Shown: positions 1-9,330 of the stretch, piece by piece
Numbering within the stretch: position 1 is the first letter of the stretch
How the letters are laid out: each line of letters opens with the position of its first letter
From: Xylanibacter ruminicola Ga6B6
GTDB lineage: Bacteria; Bacteroidota; Bacteroidia; Bacteroidales; Bacteroidaceae
Direction of reading: 5' to 3'
DNA: 64,000 bases
Assembly (NCBI RefSeq): GCF_000687715.1
Contig: NZ_JHXD01000003.1
Coordinates: 124,001 to 188,000 of the forward strand
The notes under the pieces: generated by a model
Seen by the model: the letters and a program-made list of their open reading frames with translations, nothing else
Told to the model about the DNA's origin: nothing
The model's database searches: none
Made by a program: the position numbers and the translations under genes

Positions 1-33
1 GCTCAACAACTCATGAAATCACAAAAAGATTAA
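1..33 (+). CDS. Possible C-terminal tail of an upstream gene
   Basis: The first 33 bases read as ten sense codons and a TAA stop in frame 1 of the plus strand. This could be the end of a gene that begins outside the window, converging on the DUF6078-like gene that ends at 38. The fragment is too short to identify and may be chance. Confidence 0.25.
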   Translation, partial: AQQLMKSQKD

Positions 34-37
34 ATTT

Positions 38-454
38 TTACCACAGGTAGTCTTCAACCTCCCCGTCGTACTTGATGGGGCCTTGCCAGTTGTTGGCACG
101 CATAACCTGTTCTATCACTTTTTGCTGGTCGGGTGTAATCAGGCGTTCGCCTTTACGCATCTGGAAATACTGCTTGCGCCCGAACTTGGCAATCAGCTGT
201 CGGCGTATTTTAAATTCCATGTGCCAAGGCATGTCGTAATACATGTTGGTAAAGCCTTTCTTCTTGATTACACGTATATCCTCGCGATACAACGGACAAC
301 TGTCGCTTCCCATCAGCGGGTTATGCGGGTTAACAGACAGGTATGTTTCTCTACTGGTATCGGCATAACGGCCTACCATCCATCTCAAACAGTGCCTGTG
401 CATCGGGCAGCTGTCGATAAAACAAATAGTATAGTGGTCAACTTTATCTTTCAT
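38..454 (-). CDS. DUF6078-like small cysteine-containing protein
   Basis: This 139-residue protein resembles the Bacteroidales DUF6078 family. It has an N-terminal cluster of cysteines (CFIDSCPMHRHC, then a later DSCP), which could bind a metal, and a C-terminal core with FGRKQYFQ and ERLITPDQQ, the family-like signature as I remember it. No signal peptide or membrane segment is seen, so it should be cytoplasmic. The frame stays open upstream to 640, but the ATG at 454 is chosen because it lies four bases after a TATCTTTG box and because the extra N-terminus would overlap the divergent esterase gene. The function is unknown. Confidence 0.75.
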   Translation of the reverse strand: MKDKVDHYTICFIDSCPMHRHCLRWMVGRYADTSRETYLSVNPHNPLMGSDSCPLYREDIRVIKKKGFTNMYYDMPWHMEFKIRRQLIAKFGRKQYFQMRKGERLITPDQQKVIEQVMRANNWQGPIKYDGEVEDYLW

Positions 455-458
455 GTGG

Positions 459-466
459 CAAAGATA
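459..466 (-). promoter_or_regulatory. -7 box of the DUF6078-like gene
   Basis: TATCTTTG on the minus strand matches the Bacteroidetes TAnnTTTG -7 element. Only four bases separate it from the ATG at 454, so the transcript would begin at or next to the start codon. Confidence 0.6.
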
Positions 467-509
467 CGAATTAATATCGAAAATCCAAGCATTATTTGTC
501 ATTTTTTTG

Positions 510-517
510 TATCTTTG
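510..517 (+). promoter_or_regulatory. -7 box of the esterase gene
   Basis: TATCTTTG followed by CGGC and the ATG at 522. The gap is four bases, as for the divergent gene, which implies a leaderless or nearly leaderless mRNA. The two divergent promoters share about 60 bp. Confidence 0.6.
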
Positions 518-521
518 CGGC

Positions 522-2084
522 ATGATTATGAAAAAGATAACTATAAGCCTAATGGGTTTGCTGTTGTGCGCTATGGCGGCAACGGCGCAAGAGAGTAGTA
601 AACTGGTGGTTAACACCAAGAGTGGTAAGGTGAGCGGCATTGTGCAGGAGGGTACGATGGCGTGGCTGGGTATTCCCTATGCCAAGGTGGAACGACTGAT
701 GCCGCCATTGCCTGTGGATAAGTGGAAGGGCATACGTAAGTGCGACCACTGGGGACCGCAGGTGATGCAGCAGACGTGGGGGCAGGAGCTCTCAGAGGAT
801 GAGATGTCGGAGAAGAACTCGTGCGTGCTCAACGTGTGGAGCACTGACCTGAACGCCCGCAAGCCTGTGATGCTGTGGCTGCATGGCGGCGGTTTCGATT
901 CGGGTACGTCGGCTTGGAATCCTGGTATGCAGTTGGCAAAGAAGGATGTGGTAGTGGTAAGTATCAACCATCGCCTGAATATCCTGGGTTTCCTTGACCT
1001 CTCGGCTGTATCCAAGAAATATGAATTCTCGGGTAATGTAGGCATGCTGGATGTGGTGCAGGCCTTGGAGTGGATTCGTGATAACATCGCTAACTTTGGT
1101 GGCGACCCTAAGAACGTAACCGTGTTCGGTGAATCGGGTGGTGGCGGTAAGGTAGGCACGTTGATGTGTATGCCTCAGGCCAAAGGTTTATTCCATAAAG
1201 CCATTATTATGAGCGGTACCATCCTGAATGTGAACAACCACGAGATGACACAGACACTGGGCAAGGCTGTGCTGAAGGAACTTGGTATCAGTGAGGCCGA
1301 AGTGGAAAAGATAAAAGATGTGCCTTATCAGCAGCTGTACGATGCAGGTCAGCGTGCGATGGCTGCCAGTATCGGTACCCGCAAGCCTGGCACACCTATG
1401 ATGTGGGGTTTCGGTCCAACACCCGATGGGAAGGTGCTGTTGCAGCAGCCTTTCCAACCCACATTCGCTCAGATATCAGATGACATCCCCGTGATGATTG
1501 GCACCACCTTTAACGAGTTGCAGCGTCTGTGTTACGATCAGCCTATGACTGAGAATGAGGCTCGTGAGCAGCTGAAGGCCACCTTTGGCGATGATACCGA
1601 TGCTTATATCGCTGCCTTTGCCAAAGCCCATCCCGACTATGTACCACAGGATCTGCTTTGTATCGACTGGCTGTTCCGTCCCAAAACGCTGATTACTGCC
1701 GACGCCATGACCAAGAGTCGTAAGGCACCAACCTATATGTATATGTTTACCTGGCGCTCGCCTGTTAACAAGGGCTCAGTACATGGTCACGAGTTGAAGT
1801 TCTGTTTCAACACCTTGCACCAGTCGCCTAATGAGTTGCCACAGCCATCGGCTCAGGATCTGCAGTTGGCTGATAAGATGAGTAGTGCTTGGGCACAGTT
1901 TGCACATACCGGTAATCCAAATATCAAGGGCTTACCAGGCTGGCATCCTTACTCGGCATTGAATGGTGAGCTGATGGTGTTCGATCATCGTTGCTATATC
2001 CGCAACAATCCCGACCGCCAGTTGCAGCAAATCATCAACCGCCACTGCTTTAAGCAGTTAGACGCGTTTAAACAGTCGCACTAA
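522..2084 (+). CDS. Secreted type B carboxylesterase
   Basis: An alpha/beta hydrolase of the carboxylesterase type B (para-nitrobenzyl esterase) family, which cleaves carboxylic esters. A signal peptide (KKITISLMGLLLCAMAATA) precedes a typical catalytic domain of about 500 residues. Visible motifs are the oxyanion-hole HGGG near residue 121, the nucleophile Ser205 in GESGGG, a likely acid Glu332 in TTFNE, and His421 in VHGHEL. The start at 522 is chosen for its position after the -7 box; the ATG at 528 is equally possible. It probably acts in the periplasm or outside the cell, perhaps de-esterifying plant glycans given the PUL alongside, though that link is only inferred. It converges on the hybrid regulator with a one-base gap. 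Confidence 0.9.
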   Translation: MIMKKITISLMGLLLCAMAATAQESSKLVVNTKSGKVSGIVQEGTMAWLGIPYAKVERLMPPLPVDKWKGIRKCDHWGPQVMQQTWGQELSEDEMSEKNSCVLNVWSTDLNARKPVMLWLHGGGFDSGTSAWNPGMQLAKKDVVVVSINHRLNILGFLDLSAVSKKYEFSGNVGMLDVVQALEWIRDNIANFGGDPKNVTVFGESGGGGKVGTLMCMPQAKGLFHKAIIMSGTILNVNNHEMTQTLGKAVLKELGISEAEVEKIKDVPYQQLYDAGQRAMAASIGTRKPGTPMMWGFGPTPDGKVLLQQPFQPTFAQISDDIPVMIGTTFNELQRLCYDQPMTENEAREQLKATFGDDTDAYIAAFAKAHPDYVPQDLLCIDWLFRPKTLITADAMTKSRKAPTYMYMFTWRSPVNKGSVHGHELKFCFNTLHQSPNELPQPSAQDLQLADKMSSAWAQFAHTGNPNIKGLPGWHPYSALNGELMVFDHRCYIRNNPDRQLQQIINRHCFKQLDAFKQSH

Positions 2085-2085
2085 G

Positions 2086-5000
2086 TTATTGCTTAGTATA
2101 TTCGGATGGTGCCACGCCAACTACTTTCTTGAATACCTTCGAGAAGTAGTTGGGGTCGGCAAAGCCGCAGCTGTAGGCTGTTTCCGAAACATTATGTCCG
2201 TCGGTAATCATCTGGCAGGCTTTTTGTATACGTTTGTGGCGGATGTAGTCGCCTGCCGAGGTGTTCATCAGATTCTTCATCTTGGTATGCAACAAACTGC
2301 GACTCATACCTAATTCGGTAGTGATATCGGTCACCGAGAAGTTGGCGTTGCCGATGTTACTATCCACCAGTTCCATCAGTCGCTGGATAAAGTCGCGGTC
2401 AAGCTGCGTCAGACTGTCGTTCTGTTTCAGTGACTCTTCGCCATCATTGAAAATGGATTGCTGACGGTTCTGTATCAGTTTGAGCAGGTTACTGATCTGT
2501 AGCGACAGCGATTCTGGATCGAAGGGCTTCAGCACATAGGCATCGGCACCATTGCGATAACCGTCCTTCACATCCTCGGGGTCGCCCTTGGCTGTGAGCA
2601 GAATCACGGGAATATGACTGGTGCTCATGTTGCCCTTTATCATGTTACATAGTTCGGCACCTGTCATCACAGGCATCATCACATCCGATACCACCAGGTC
2701 GATATCCGTTCTACTGATAGCGATATCCCATGCCTGTTGTCCGTCGGGTGCCGTTATCACGTTGTAATCGGCTGCAAACAGCTGCTCCAGGAATTTCAGC
2801 ATATCCTCATTATCCTCAACTACCAGCAAGGTCTGCTTATGAGCTGCTTGGGCCGATGGGGTAGTGGTGGTAGGAATGGCACTACCCGCGATGGTAACGG
2901 GTGTGGCATCGAGCTTACTGAGATAGCTGTTTACCGTTGCCTGTTCGCTATCGCCAGCAATCTTGTTCTTATCCGAGAATGCGTTGCCCGAAATGTTCAG
3001 CAGTACCGTAAACGTGCTGCCCTTGCCCAGCTCGCTCTCTACCGACACCGAGCCTTTGTGTATCTCAACCAGTCGGCGGATGAGCGCCAAACCGATGCCC
3101 CAGCCACTGCTGTTAGTGCTGTAGCCGCGCTTGGTTTGGTAGAAACGCTCAAAAATATTCTTCTGTTCATCTTTGATAATGCCGATACCGGTATCGGTTA
3201 CCTGCATCTTCAGGAACAGGTCGGGCGAATCCGCCGTCTGTGTAATCTCGGCATGGATAGTGATGGCGCCACCGTTACCTGTGAACTTGATGGCATTCGA
3301 CATGAGGTTGTTCAGTATGTGCTCGATATATGATGGCGAGAACCAACCGTCTTCGCCGTTATCGATACAATTTACGGTGAGGTGTAAGCCCTTGGCCTGA
3401 ACGGCCTCGTTAAAGTTATCGGCCACCACACCTACAAACTCCACAGGGTTGCCCTGCTGCACGTAGAATGGGAAATTGTCTGACTCGATCTTGTTGAAGG
3501 TTACCAGCTCGTTAATCAGGTGTTCCATCTTCGAGCAGTTACGAATGGCTAGGTTCAGCGATTCGCCCACCTCCTTATCCACCTCGCTGGCGCTGATACT
3601 CTTCAGTGGTGCGATAATGAGCGAGAGTGGCGTTTTGAGTTCGTGCGACACCATCGTGAAGAAGTTCGACTTCATGCGGTCGATCTCCTCAACCTTGGCT
3701 TTCTCCATGTTGGCATAGCGCACCTTGGCCTGCTCTTTCATACGGATATTGTAGAGCGTGAGTCCGCCCCATACCAGGGCAGCAAAGCATATGAAATATA
3801 TAATGTACGCGATGGTAGAGAGATAGAACGGTGCCTTGATAACGATGGTAAGCGTGCGTTCAGGACATTTATCCCAATCGCTATCGCAGGTGTTTGCCCT
3901 TACGTGTAGTTGGTAAGTGCCCGGACTAAGCAGATAACCATAAAACCGGCGTTCGGCACCCACATTACGCCATTCCTTGTCGATACCATCTACTTTTATC
4001 TGATACTGTATGCCCTGTACATTCTCGGGCATGACTACGCCGTATTCGATGTGGAACGAGTGCGACTCTTCGTAGGTGAGTGTGATGCTGTTGGTATAGT
4101 CGATCTGCGACCGTACCTGATCGTTTACAAACAGTTTCTTGAAATGCACATACATGTTTTTGGCTTCGGTGTGCATCTGTTTGGGCTGGAAGGCTATCAG
4201 TCCGTCGAAGGTACCCATCAGCACGCGTCCGTCGGTGGCCAGATAGGTTGATGTAAAGTTGAACTGGTTGACGGGCAGTTCGGCTCCTGCCGAGAAACAG
4301 CGGGTATGACCGTCGCTCAGGCGGTGGCTGTACAAGCCTTGGTCGGTACCAATCCACAAGTTACCCGTTTTATCCTCCACAATGCTGCATACCGTACATT
4401 GGCGGGGTATCCATGTGCCTGCCTGTACAATCTTGCCGCTCTTGTTGTCTAACCAGAATAGTCCGTTATTGTTAGTGCCTATCCATAGGCGACCTTTCGA
4501 GTCCTCGAATGATGATATGATGTAATTATCGGTCAGTCCGCTGCCGTTATCCCTGCTGTAACTTGTTACCTTGCCGTTGCTGATGCAATACAAGCCACAA
4601 GCCACTGTGCTGGCCCATAATTGGTTATGTCGATCTACGAACAGGGAGTAGATGAACGTGCGGTCCAGCAGATCGTCGCCTATTGTACAGAAGGTGTCCG
4701 ATTGCTCGTCGTAATAGCGCAATCCTTCCATGGTGGCAATCCACAAGCGTCCGTTCTTATCGCGGGTCAGGTAAAAGATACCTTCCGATGTAAGTCCATT
4801 GGTACGGTAATACTGGGTGGTTTTGCGGGTTTGCAGGTTGTAGCGGTACAAACCTTTGAATCGCGTACCAATCCAGATGTCGGCAGTCTTGGTATCGTAG
4901 TAGATGCTATGCGTGTTCGAGTCAAGTCCTGGAATCTCGGTAAAAGGTGTGAACAGGCCTGTGAAAGAGTTGTAGATGTTTACGCCCTGGTCTTCGCTGG

Positions 5001-6069
5001 CAATCCAGAAGATGCCTGGTGATGTCTCGGTTATCATGCGTGGTATGCGGGCCTTTAAATCGCCTTTGGCGGCACTGGGCTCAAAATGGTGAAACTGCGG
5101 TTTCTGACTCGACAGATAATCTACGCCCCCAAAGTATGAACCTATCCAGATGTTGTTCTGGCGGTCGGCCAGGATGGTGTACACCGCATTGTCCGATAGG
5201 CCGTCGCTACCATAGTGTTTCTGTGTAAGTATGCTGCTGCCATCGGGATTCAATGTCAGGATGCCATTCTCGGTACCAAACCAGATACGGTGCTGCTTGT
5301 CCTCGATGATCACGCGGATGATGCCGCCTGTTAGTTGGTTGGCGGTATAACGTTGCTGGGCATGACTCTTCAGATTGTAGCAAATGGCACTGCCATCGTT
5401 GCAGCCCACCCAGAGGCGCTGTTTGGAATCAACCAACAAGGGGAGGATGGCGTTATGACTTACGGGCTGTCCATCGTTAAGACTGATGTTTAGCGGTAGT
5501 ATCTTGGTGAGGTTGGCGCTCATCGAGAATATCATCTGACTGGCCGACACATAGATGTTGCCAGCCCGATCCTTAGCTAGCGAGGCGATGGTGCCGGCAT
5601 TGAGCGATGGGATGACTACAAACGAGTCGGTCTTAGTATCGTAAGCATACAACTGTCCTGAGCCGGTGAGTATCCTGCCATCGTTGGTTTCTACGAAACT
5701 GGTGCAGTAGCCCCGTACGTTGAAATAGTTCCGAAAGTCGTCGGTTTCGGGGCGGTACATACTCACACCATTCTCAGTACTGATCCATAGGCGGTGCTTG
5801 CTATCCACAAACAATCCATGAACGAAGTTATGCACTAATGAGTGTGTTTGTCCCTCAACATGGTAGTAGGTATCTACATTATATCCATCATATCTGGCCA
5901 GTCCGTTACGCGTACCTATCCATATATAGCCGTTGTTATCCTGCACCATGCTCTCAACCTGCTGGTTAGGTAAACCGCAGGAGGTGTTCAGATGCTGGAA
6001 CTTAAAGTCGGCAGCATTTACCATGATACTGGCAAATATCCAAGTAAGGAGTAACGTTATATATCGCAT
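2086..6069 (-). CDS. Hybrid two-component system regulator (HTCS)
   Basis: A single-chain sensor and transcription factor typical of Bacteroidales PULs. It has a signal peptide (MRYITLLLTWIFASIMVNA), about 14 Reg_prop beta-propeller repeats (motifs such as IWIGT and LWIGT) over roughly residues 20-670, a Y_Y_Y domain, and a membrane segment near 750-775. It continues with a histidine kinase core with the H-box VSHELKTP, a HATPase domain with DTGIGI and GWGIGLAL, a receiver near 1080-1200 with the phospho-Asp in SDVMMP, and a C-terminal AraC-type HTH. All key residues are present. The periplasmic propeller should bind an oligosaccharide released from the glycan handled by the divergent locus starting at 6250, and the HTH should act on the shared intergenic region. 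The ATG at 6069 is preferred because it begins the signal peptide. Confidence 0.95.
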   Translation of the reverse strand: MRYITLLLTWIFASIMVNAADFKFQHLNTSCGLPNQQVESMVQDNNGYIWIGTRNGLARYDGYNVDTYYHVEGQTHSLVHNFVHGLFVDSKHRLWISTENGVSMYRPETDDFRNYFNVRGYCTSFVETNDGRILTGSGQLYAYDTKTDSFVVIPSLNAGTIASLAKDRAGNIYVSASQMIFSMSANLTKILPLNISLNDGQPVSHNAILPLLVDSKQRLWVGCNDGSAICYNLKSHAQQRYTANQLTGGIIRVIIEDKQHRIWFGTENGILTLNPDGSSILTQKHYGSDGLSDNAVYTILADRQNNIWIGSYFGGVDYLSSQKPQFHHFEPSAAKGDLKARIPRMITETSPGIFWIASEDQGVNIYNSFTGLFTPFTEIPGLDSNTHSIYYDTKTADIWIGTRFKGLYRYNLQTRKTTQYYRTNGLTSEGIFYLTRDKNGRLWIATMEGLRYYDEQSDTFCTIGDDLLDRTFIYSLFVDRHNQLWASTVACGLYCISNGKVTSYSRDNGSGLTDNYIISSFEDSKGRLWIGTNNNGLFWLDNKSGKIVQAGTWIPRQCTVCSIVEDKTGNLWIGTDQGLYSHRLSDGHTRCFSAGAELPVNQFNFTSTYLATDGRVLMGTFDGLIAFQPKQMHTEAKNMYVHFKKLFVNDQVRSQIDYTNSITLTYEESHSFHIEYGVVMPENVQGIQYQIKVDGIDKEWRNVGAERRFYGYLLSPGTYQLHVRANTCDSDWDKCPERTLTIVIKAPFYLSTIAYIIYFICFAALVWGGLTLYNIRMKEQAKVRYANMEKAKVEEIDRMKSNFFTMVSHELKTPLSLIIAPLKSISASEVDKEVGESLNLAIRNCSKMEHLINELVTFNKIESDNFPFYVQQGNPVEFVGVVADNFNEAVQAKGLHLTVNCIDNGEDGWFSPSYIEHILNNLMSNAIKFTGNGGAITIHAEITQTADSPDLFLKMQVTDTGIGIIKDEQKNIFERFYQTKRGYSTNSSGWGIGLALIRRLVEIHKGSVSVESELGKGSTFTVLLNISGNAFSDKNKIAGDSEQATVNSYLSKLDATPVTIAGSAIPTTTTPSAQAAHKQTLLVVEDNEDMLKFLEQLFAADYNVITAPDGQQAWDIAISRTDIDLVVSDVMMPVMTGAELCNMIKGNMSTSHIPVILLTAKGDPEDVKDGYRNGADAYVLKPFDPESLSLQISNLLKLIQNRQQSIFNDGEESLKQNDSLTQLDRDFIQRLMELVDSNIGNANFSVTDITTELGMSRSLLHTKMKNLMNTSAGDYIRHKRIQKACQMITDGHNVSETAYSCGFADPNYFSKVFKKVVGVAPSEYTKQ

Positions 6070-6090
6070 AGCTTCGTTTTTATCTGTGTG

Positions 6091-6098
6091 CAAATTTA
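6091..6098 (-). promoter_or_regulatory. -7 box of the HTCS gene
   Basis: TAAATTTG on the minus strand lies 21 bases before the HTCS start and fits TAnnTTTG. Confidence 0.5.
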
Positions 6099-6111
6099 GC
6101 GATTAATTCTG

Positions 6112-6186
6112 ATATTACCCCTATTTTTGTGCAGTAATTCTGTACTTTTGACGATATTACCCGTTTTCAGAACAATATTACCCGTG
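6112..6186. promoter_or_regulatory. Candidate HTCS operator, three ATATTACCC repeats
   Basis: ATATTACCC occurs at 6112, 6154 and 6175 in direct orientation; the last two read ATATTACCCGT. The offsets are 42 and 21 bp, four and two helical turns, so the copies lie on one face of the DNA. They sit between the divergent HTCS and PUL promoters, where an AraC-type HTCS would bind. TAATTCTG also occurs twice (6104 and 6135). The assignment is inferred from position and spacing. Confidence 0.5.
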
Positions 6187-6204
6187 CCTAATAATCCTTT
6201 TTAT

Positions 6205-6212
6205 TACTTTTG
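6205..6212 (+). promoter_or_regulatory. -7 box of the first PUL operon
   Basis: TACTTTTG fits TAnnTTTG and lies 37 bases upstream of the GH43 start, directly after the ATATTACCC repeats. Confidence 0.5.
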
Positions 6213-6249
6213 CCGCCGAAATCTTTATTACCAACCCAAATGTAACTAA

Positions 6250-7257
6250 ATGTATAAGAAAACCAATTTAAGATTAGCGATGACTCTGATGGCAATGCTT
6301 ACTGTTTTACCATCATGTAGTTCGAACGACACGGGTAGCGCAGTAGCACCAGTGCCCGAGAAACCATCTGTACCCCAACAGGAAGTGCTGACCGAAGCCG
6401 ACCCCACTATTTTTGTGGATACCGATGGTACCTATTATTTATATGGTACAGGTAGTAATTCGGATACGGGTTTCTATGTATATCGTTCTGCCGATATGAA
6501 AAACTGGCAGGGACCGGTTGGTAAGGCCAATGGGTTCTGCTTAACAGGTGCTACCTCGTATGGTACTACAGGTTTCTGGGCACCACAGGTAGTGAAGCGT
6601 GGCGATACCTATTATATGTTCTATACAGCCAACGAGCAGATTGCCGTAGCAACAGCCACCTCGCCTATGGGGCCTTTTACCCAGCAGGAGAAGAAGTGCA
6701 TTGCTACCCCAGGAAAAGCTATCGATCCTTTTGTGCTGTTTGATACCGATGGCAAGTTTTATCTGTATCATGTACGATTGCAGGAAGGCAACCGTATCTT
6801 TGTGGCTGAGATGACCGACGATCTGATGGGTATTAAGGAAGAAACTGCCAAGGAGTGTATTCATGCTTCTGAGCGGTGGGAGAATACGGCGCAAGCCAGC
6901 TGGGGTGTGACCGAAGGACCTACCGTACTGCATCTTGGCGATATCTATTATATGTTCTACTCGGCTAACGATTTCCGTAATATCGACTATGCCGTTGGTG
7001 TGGCTACGGCCTCATCGCCTTACGGTCCATGGGCCAAATCGCCAGAGCCGGTCATCAATCGTGCAAATATAGGCTATTATGGCACCGGTCATGGCGATAT
7101 GTTCAAGGATGCTCAGGGCCAGTGGAATTACGTGTTTCATACCCACAACAGCTTTACCGAGGTGAGTCCCCGAAAAACAGCCGTTGTAGGATTAACACAG
7201 AACAGCCAAGGTTTTGGAGTTACCAATGGCACGTTCCATTACTTATATAAAGAGTAA
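6250..7257 (+). CDS. GH43-family glycosidase lipoprotein
   Basis: A five-bladed propeller hydrolase of the GH43 type, acting on arabinofuranosyl, xylosyl or galactosyl linkages. The N-terminus has a lipobox (VLPSC, Cys near residue 23). The inverting triad can be placed: catalytic base Asp in EADPTIF, the pKa-tuning Asp in KAIDPFV, and the general acid Glu in VTEGPTV. At 335 residues it is a bare catalytic domain without a binding module. It is the first gene of the PUL and is followed 33 bases later by the unrecognised 669-residue gene. I cannot fix the subfamily or substrate; the arabinanase-like GH43 in the same operon suggests arabinose-containing pectin or arabinogalactan. Confidence 0.88.
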   Translation: MYKKTNLRLAMTLMAMLTVLPSCSSNDTGSAVAPVPEKPSVPQQEVLTEADPTIFVDTDGTYYLYGTGSNSDTGFYVYRSADMKNWQGPVGKANGFCLTGATSYGTTGFWAPQVVKRGDTYYMFYTANEQIAVATATSPMGPFTQQEKKCIATPGKAIDPFVLFDTDGKFYLYHVRLQEGNRIFVAEMTDDLMGIKEETAKECIHASERWENTAQASWGVTEGPTVLHLGDIYYMFYSANDFRNIDYAVGVATASSPYGPWAKSPEPVINRANIGYYGTGHGDMFKDAQGQWNYVFHTHNSFTEVSPRKTAVVGLTQNSQGFGVTNGTFHYLYKE

Positions 7258-7290
7258 CCCACGCAAGCAACCAACAAAAACTTTTATTAT

Positions 7291-9300
7291 ATGTTCAACA
7301 AAACTTTTTTATTAACAGTTTTTGCTGCTTTGACAATGAATGCTTCTGCTATCAACATCCAAACGCAGATCAGTATCAAGCAGCCAGGCAACGAGGCAAA
7401 AGTTATCCAACTGCAGGCTGATGGTAATCAGTTAAAGTCGGCCGATGGCAAGACATTGCCTTTGCACATCAGTGCACAGTTAGCAAATGATGGCAACGAT
7501 CAGGTTTATACCGTTACCATCAAGGCCGATGCCACAACGTATTATAACTTCGGCGCGCAGCTTGCCACAGGCATCAAGTCGGCCGATAGTGAGTTCTATC
7601 TGCCAGGTTTCTGGTATCATCGCAACCTGCGTTCGCCTAAGGAGGCACCCGCTTTTCACACATCCAAGAGCTGGAACTTCCGTGAGGACCGTCTGTCGTC
7701 GCCCATGACCAGTGTTTATGATGAGGCTAACGGTAAGTCGGTGGCTGTAATCCGTCAGCTTGACACTCCGCAGGAATGTATGACTACCCACCAGGCAGGT
7801 GAGATTATCTTGAGTGGCGAAACATCTCTGGGTTATCTGGGCCTTGATTGTGAGCAGCAGGAGGCTAAGCTCACTTTTGGCTATCCTTACATTGAGACGC
7901 CTAAGCGCTACATCCGTAAGTTAACCTTGGCAGCCCCAGTGTTTGCTTTCGCCAAGATTGAGAAGGGTGAGACCAAGACTATCCAGTGGCGTATCAGTCA
8001 GACTGAGGCCAAGGACTTTGGCGAGCACGTTACACTGATGTGGCAGCGTTGCTTCGATAACCTGAAACCACAGGCATTGAAGCCACTCTTTACCCCTGAG
8101 GAGATGAAGAAGGGACTGACCAACTACTTCCGCCAGTCGTATGTAAGTAACTATCCCTTGAAGTACAACTCGGGTCACACCCTGCTTACCAGCGATTGCA
8201 AGCCTTTCCCCGAGGCACAGGTAGGTTTCTGTGGTCGTGTGCTGCTGAATGCTTTCAATGCTATCGAGTATGGAGAACAGCATGGTGAGCAGGATCTTGT
8301 AACCATGGGTAATGAGATTTTGGAGAGCTATCTGCAGCATGGTTTTACCAGTGCCGGCTACTTCTATGATAACGTGAACTTTACCCGCGGCTTCCCAAGC
8401 GATGATAAGGTTGTACACTCTATCCGTCAGCAGTCAGAGGGTGTTTATGCTATTCTGTTGTATCTGAAGTACGAGAAGGCACATGGTCGTCGCCATCCTC
8501 AGTGGGAGGCACGTATAAAAGGTATTCTGGATGGATTCCTTAAACTGCAGAAGGCTGATGGCAGCTTTGCCCGTAAGTATCACGACAATGGTACCGATGT
8601 GGATGGTACAGGTGGTAGCACACCTTCATCTACCTCAGCTTTGGTGATGGGTTATCGTTACTTCGGTAAGAAGCAGTATCTGGAGGCTGCCCGCCGCACT
8701 GTTGACTATCTGGAGCAGAATATCATCTCAAAGAGCGATTACTTCTCATCAACCCTCGATGCAAACTGCGAGGATAAAGAGGCTGCTATTGCTGCTGTTA
8801 CTGCTACCTATTACCTGGCCGCTGTAACCAAGGGCAAGGAGCGTCAGCGTTATATCGACCTGTGCGAAAAGGCTGCTTACTTTGCTTTGTCATGGTATTA
8901 CATGTGGGATGTACCCTTTGCACAGGGACAGATGTTAGGCGACTTAGGTCTGAAGACCCGTGGCTGGAGTAACGTATCGGTAGAGAATAACCATATCGAT
9001 GTGTTTGTATTCGAGTTGCCACACATTGTGAATTGGCTCGGACAGCAGAAGGGAAACCTGCGTTTCCTGCAGATGCACGATGTGATCTTTAACTCGCTCT
9101 CACAGCTGATGCCTACACCCGAGCGCCTTTGTGGTATTGCCGTACCTGGTTTCTATCCAGAGGTGGTACAGCACACTACTTGGGATTACGGTATGAATGG
9201 CAAGGGATTCTATAACAACCTCTTTGCGCCAGGCTGGACTATCGCCTCGCTCTGGGAGATGTATTCACCAACACGAACTGACGATTTTCTTAAGAAATAA
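7291..9300 (+). CDS. Unrecognised secreted PUL protein, possible alpha/alpha-barrel glycosidase
   Basis: I do not recognise the family. The 669-residue protein has a cleavable signal peptide (MFNKTFLLTVFAALTMNASA) and no lipobox, so it should be periplasmic. Residues 20-250 look like a beta-sandwich; from about 260 onward there are regularly spaced amphipathic helices, with repeated aromatic and Gly-rich loops (QKADGSFARKYHD, GGSTPSSTSALV, QMLGDLGLKTRGW). This layout resembles six-hairpin glycosidases and polysaccharide lyases. Asp and Glu residues in the loops could be catalytic, but none can be named with certainty. Its place between a GH43 and SusC, in one operon, implies a role in degrading the same glycan. 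Confidence 0.8.
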   Translation: MFNKTFLLTVFAALTMNASAINIQTQISIKQPGNEAKVIQLQADGNQLKSADGKTLPLHISAQLANDGNDQVYTVTIKADATTYYNFGAQLATGIKSADSEFYLPGFWYHRNLRSPKEAPAFHTSKSWNFREDRLSSPMTSVYDEANGKSVAVIRQLDTPQECMTTHQAGEIILSGETSLGYLGLDCEQQEAKLTFGYPYIETPKRYIRKLTLAAPVFAFAKIEKGETKTIQWRISQTEAKDFGEHVTLMWQRCFDNLKPQALKPLFTPEEMKKGLTNYFRQSYVSNYPLKYNSGHTLLTSDCKPFPEAQVGFCGRVLLNAFNAIEYGEQHGEQDLVTMGNEILESYLQHGFTSAGYFYDNVNFTRGFPSDDKVVHSIRQQSEGVYAILLYLKYEKAHGRRHPQWEARIKGILDGFLKLQKADGSFARKYHDNGTDVDGTGGSTPSSTSALVMGYRYFGKKQYLEAARRTVDYLEQNIISKSDYFSSTLDANCEDKEAAIAAVTATYYLAAVTKGKERQRYIDLCEKAAYFALSWYYMWDVPFAQGQMLGDLGLKTRGWSNVSVENNHIDVFVFELPHIVNWLGQQKGNLRFLQMHDVIFNSLSQLMPTPERLCGIAVPGFYPEVVQHTTWDYGMNGKGFYNNLFAPGWTIASLWEMYSPTRTDDFLKK

Positions 9301-9330
9301 ACAAAAACAATTAAACCTAAACATCAAGAA

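Noticed and set aside
38..640. 200-residue version of the first minus-strand gene
   Set aside because: The extra 62 residues overlap the esterase signal peptide region and cross the promoter; the start at 454 fits the family-like N-terminus.
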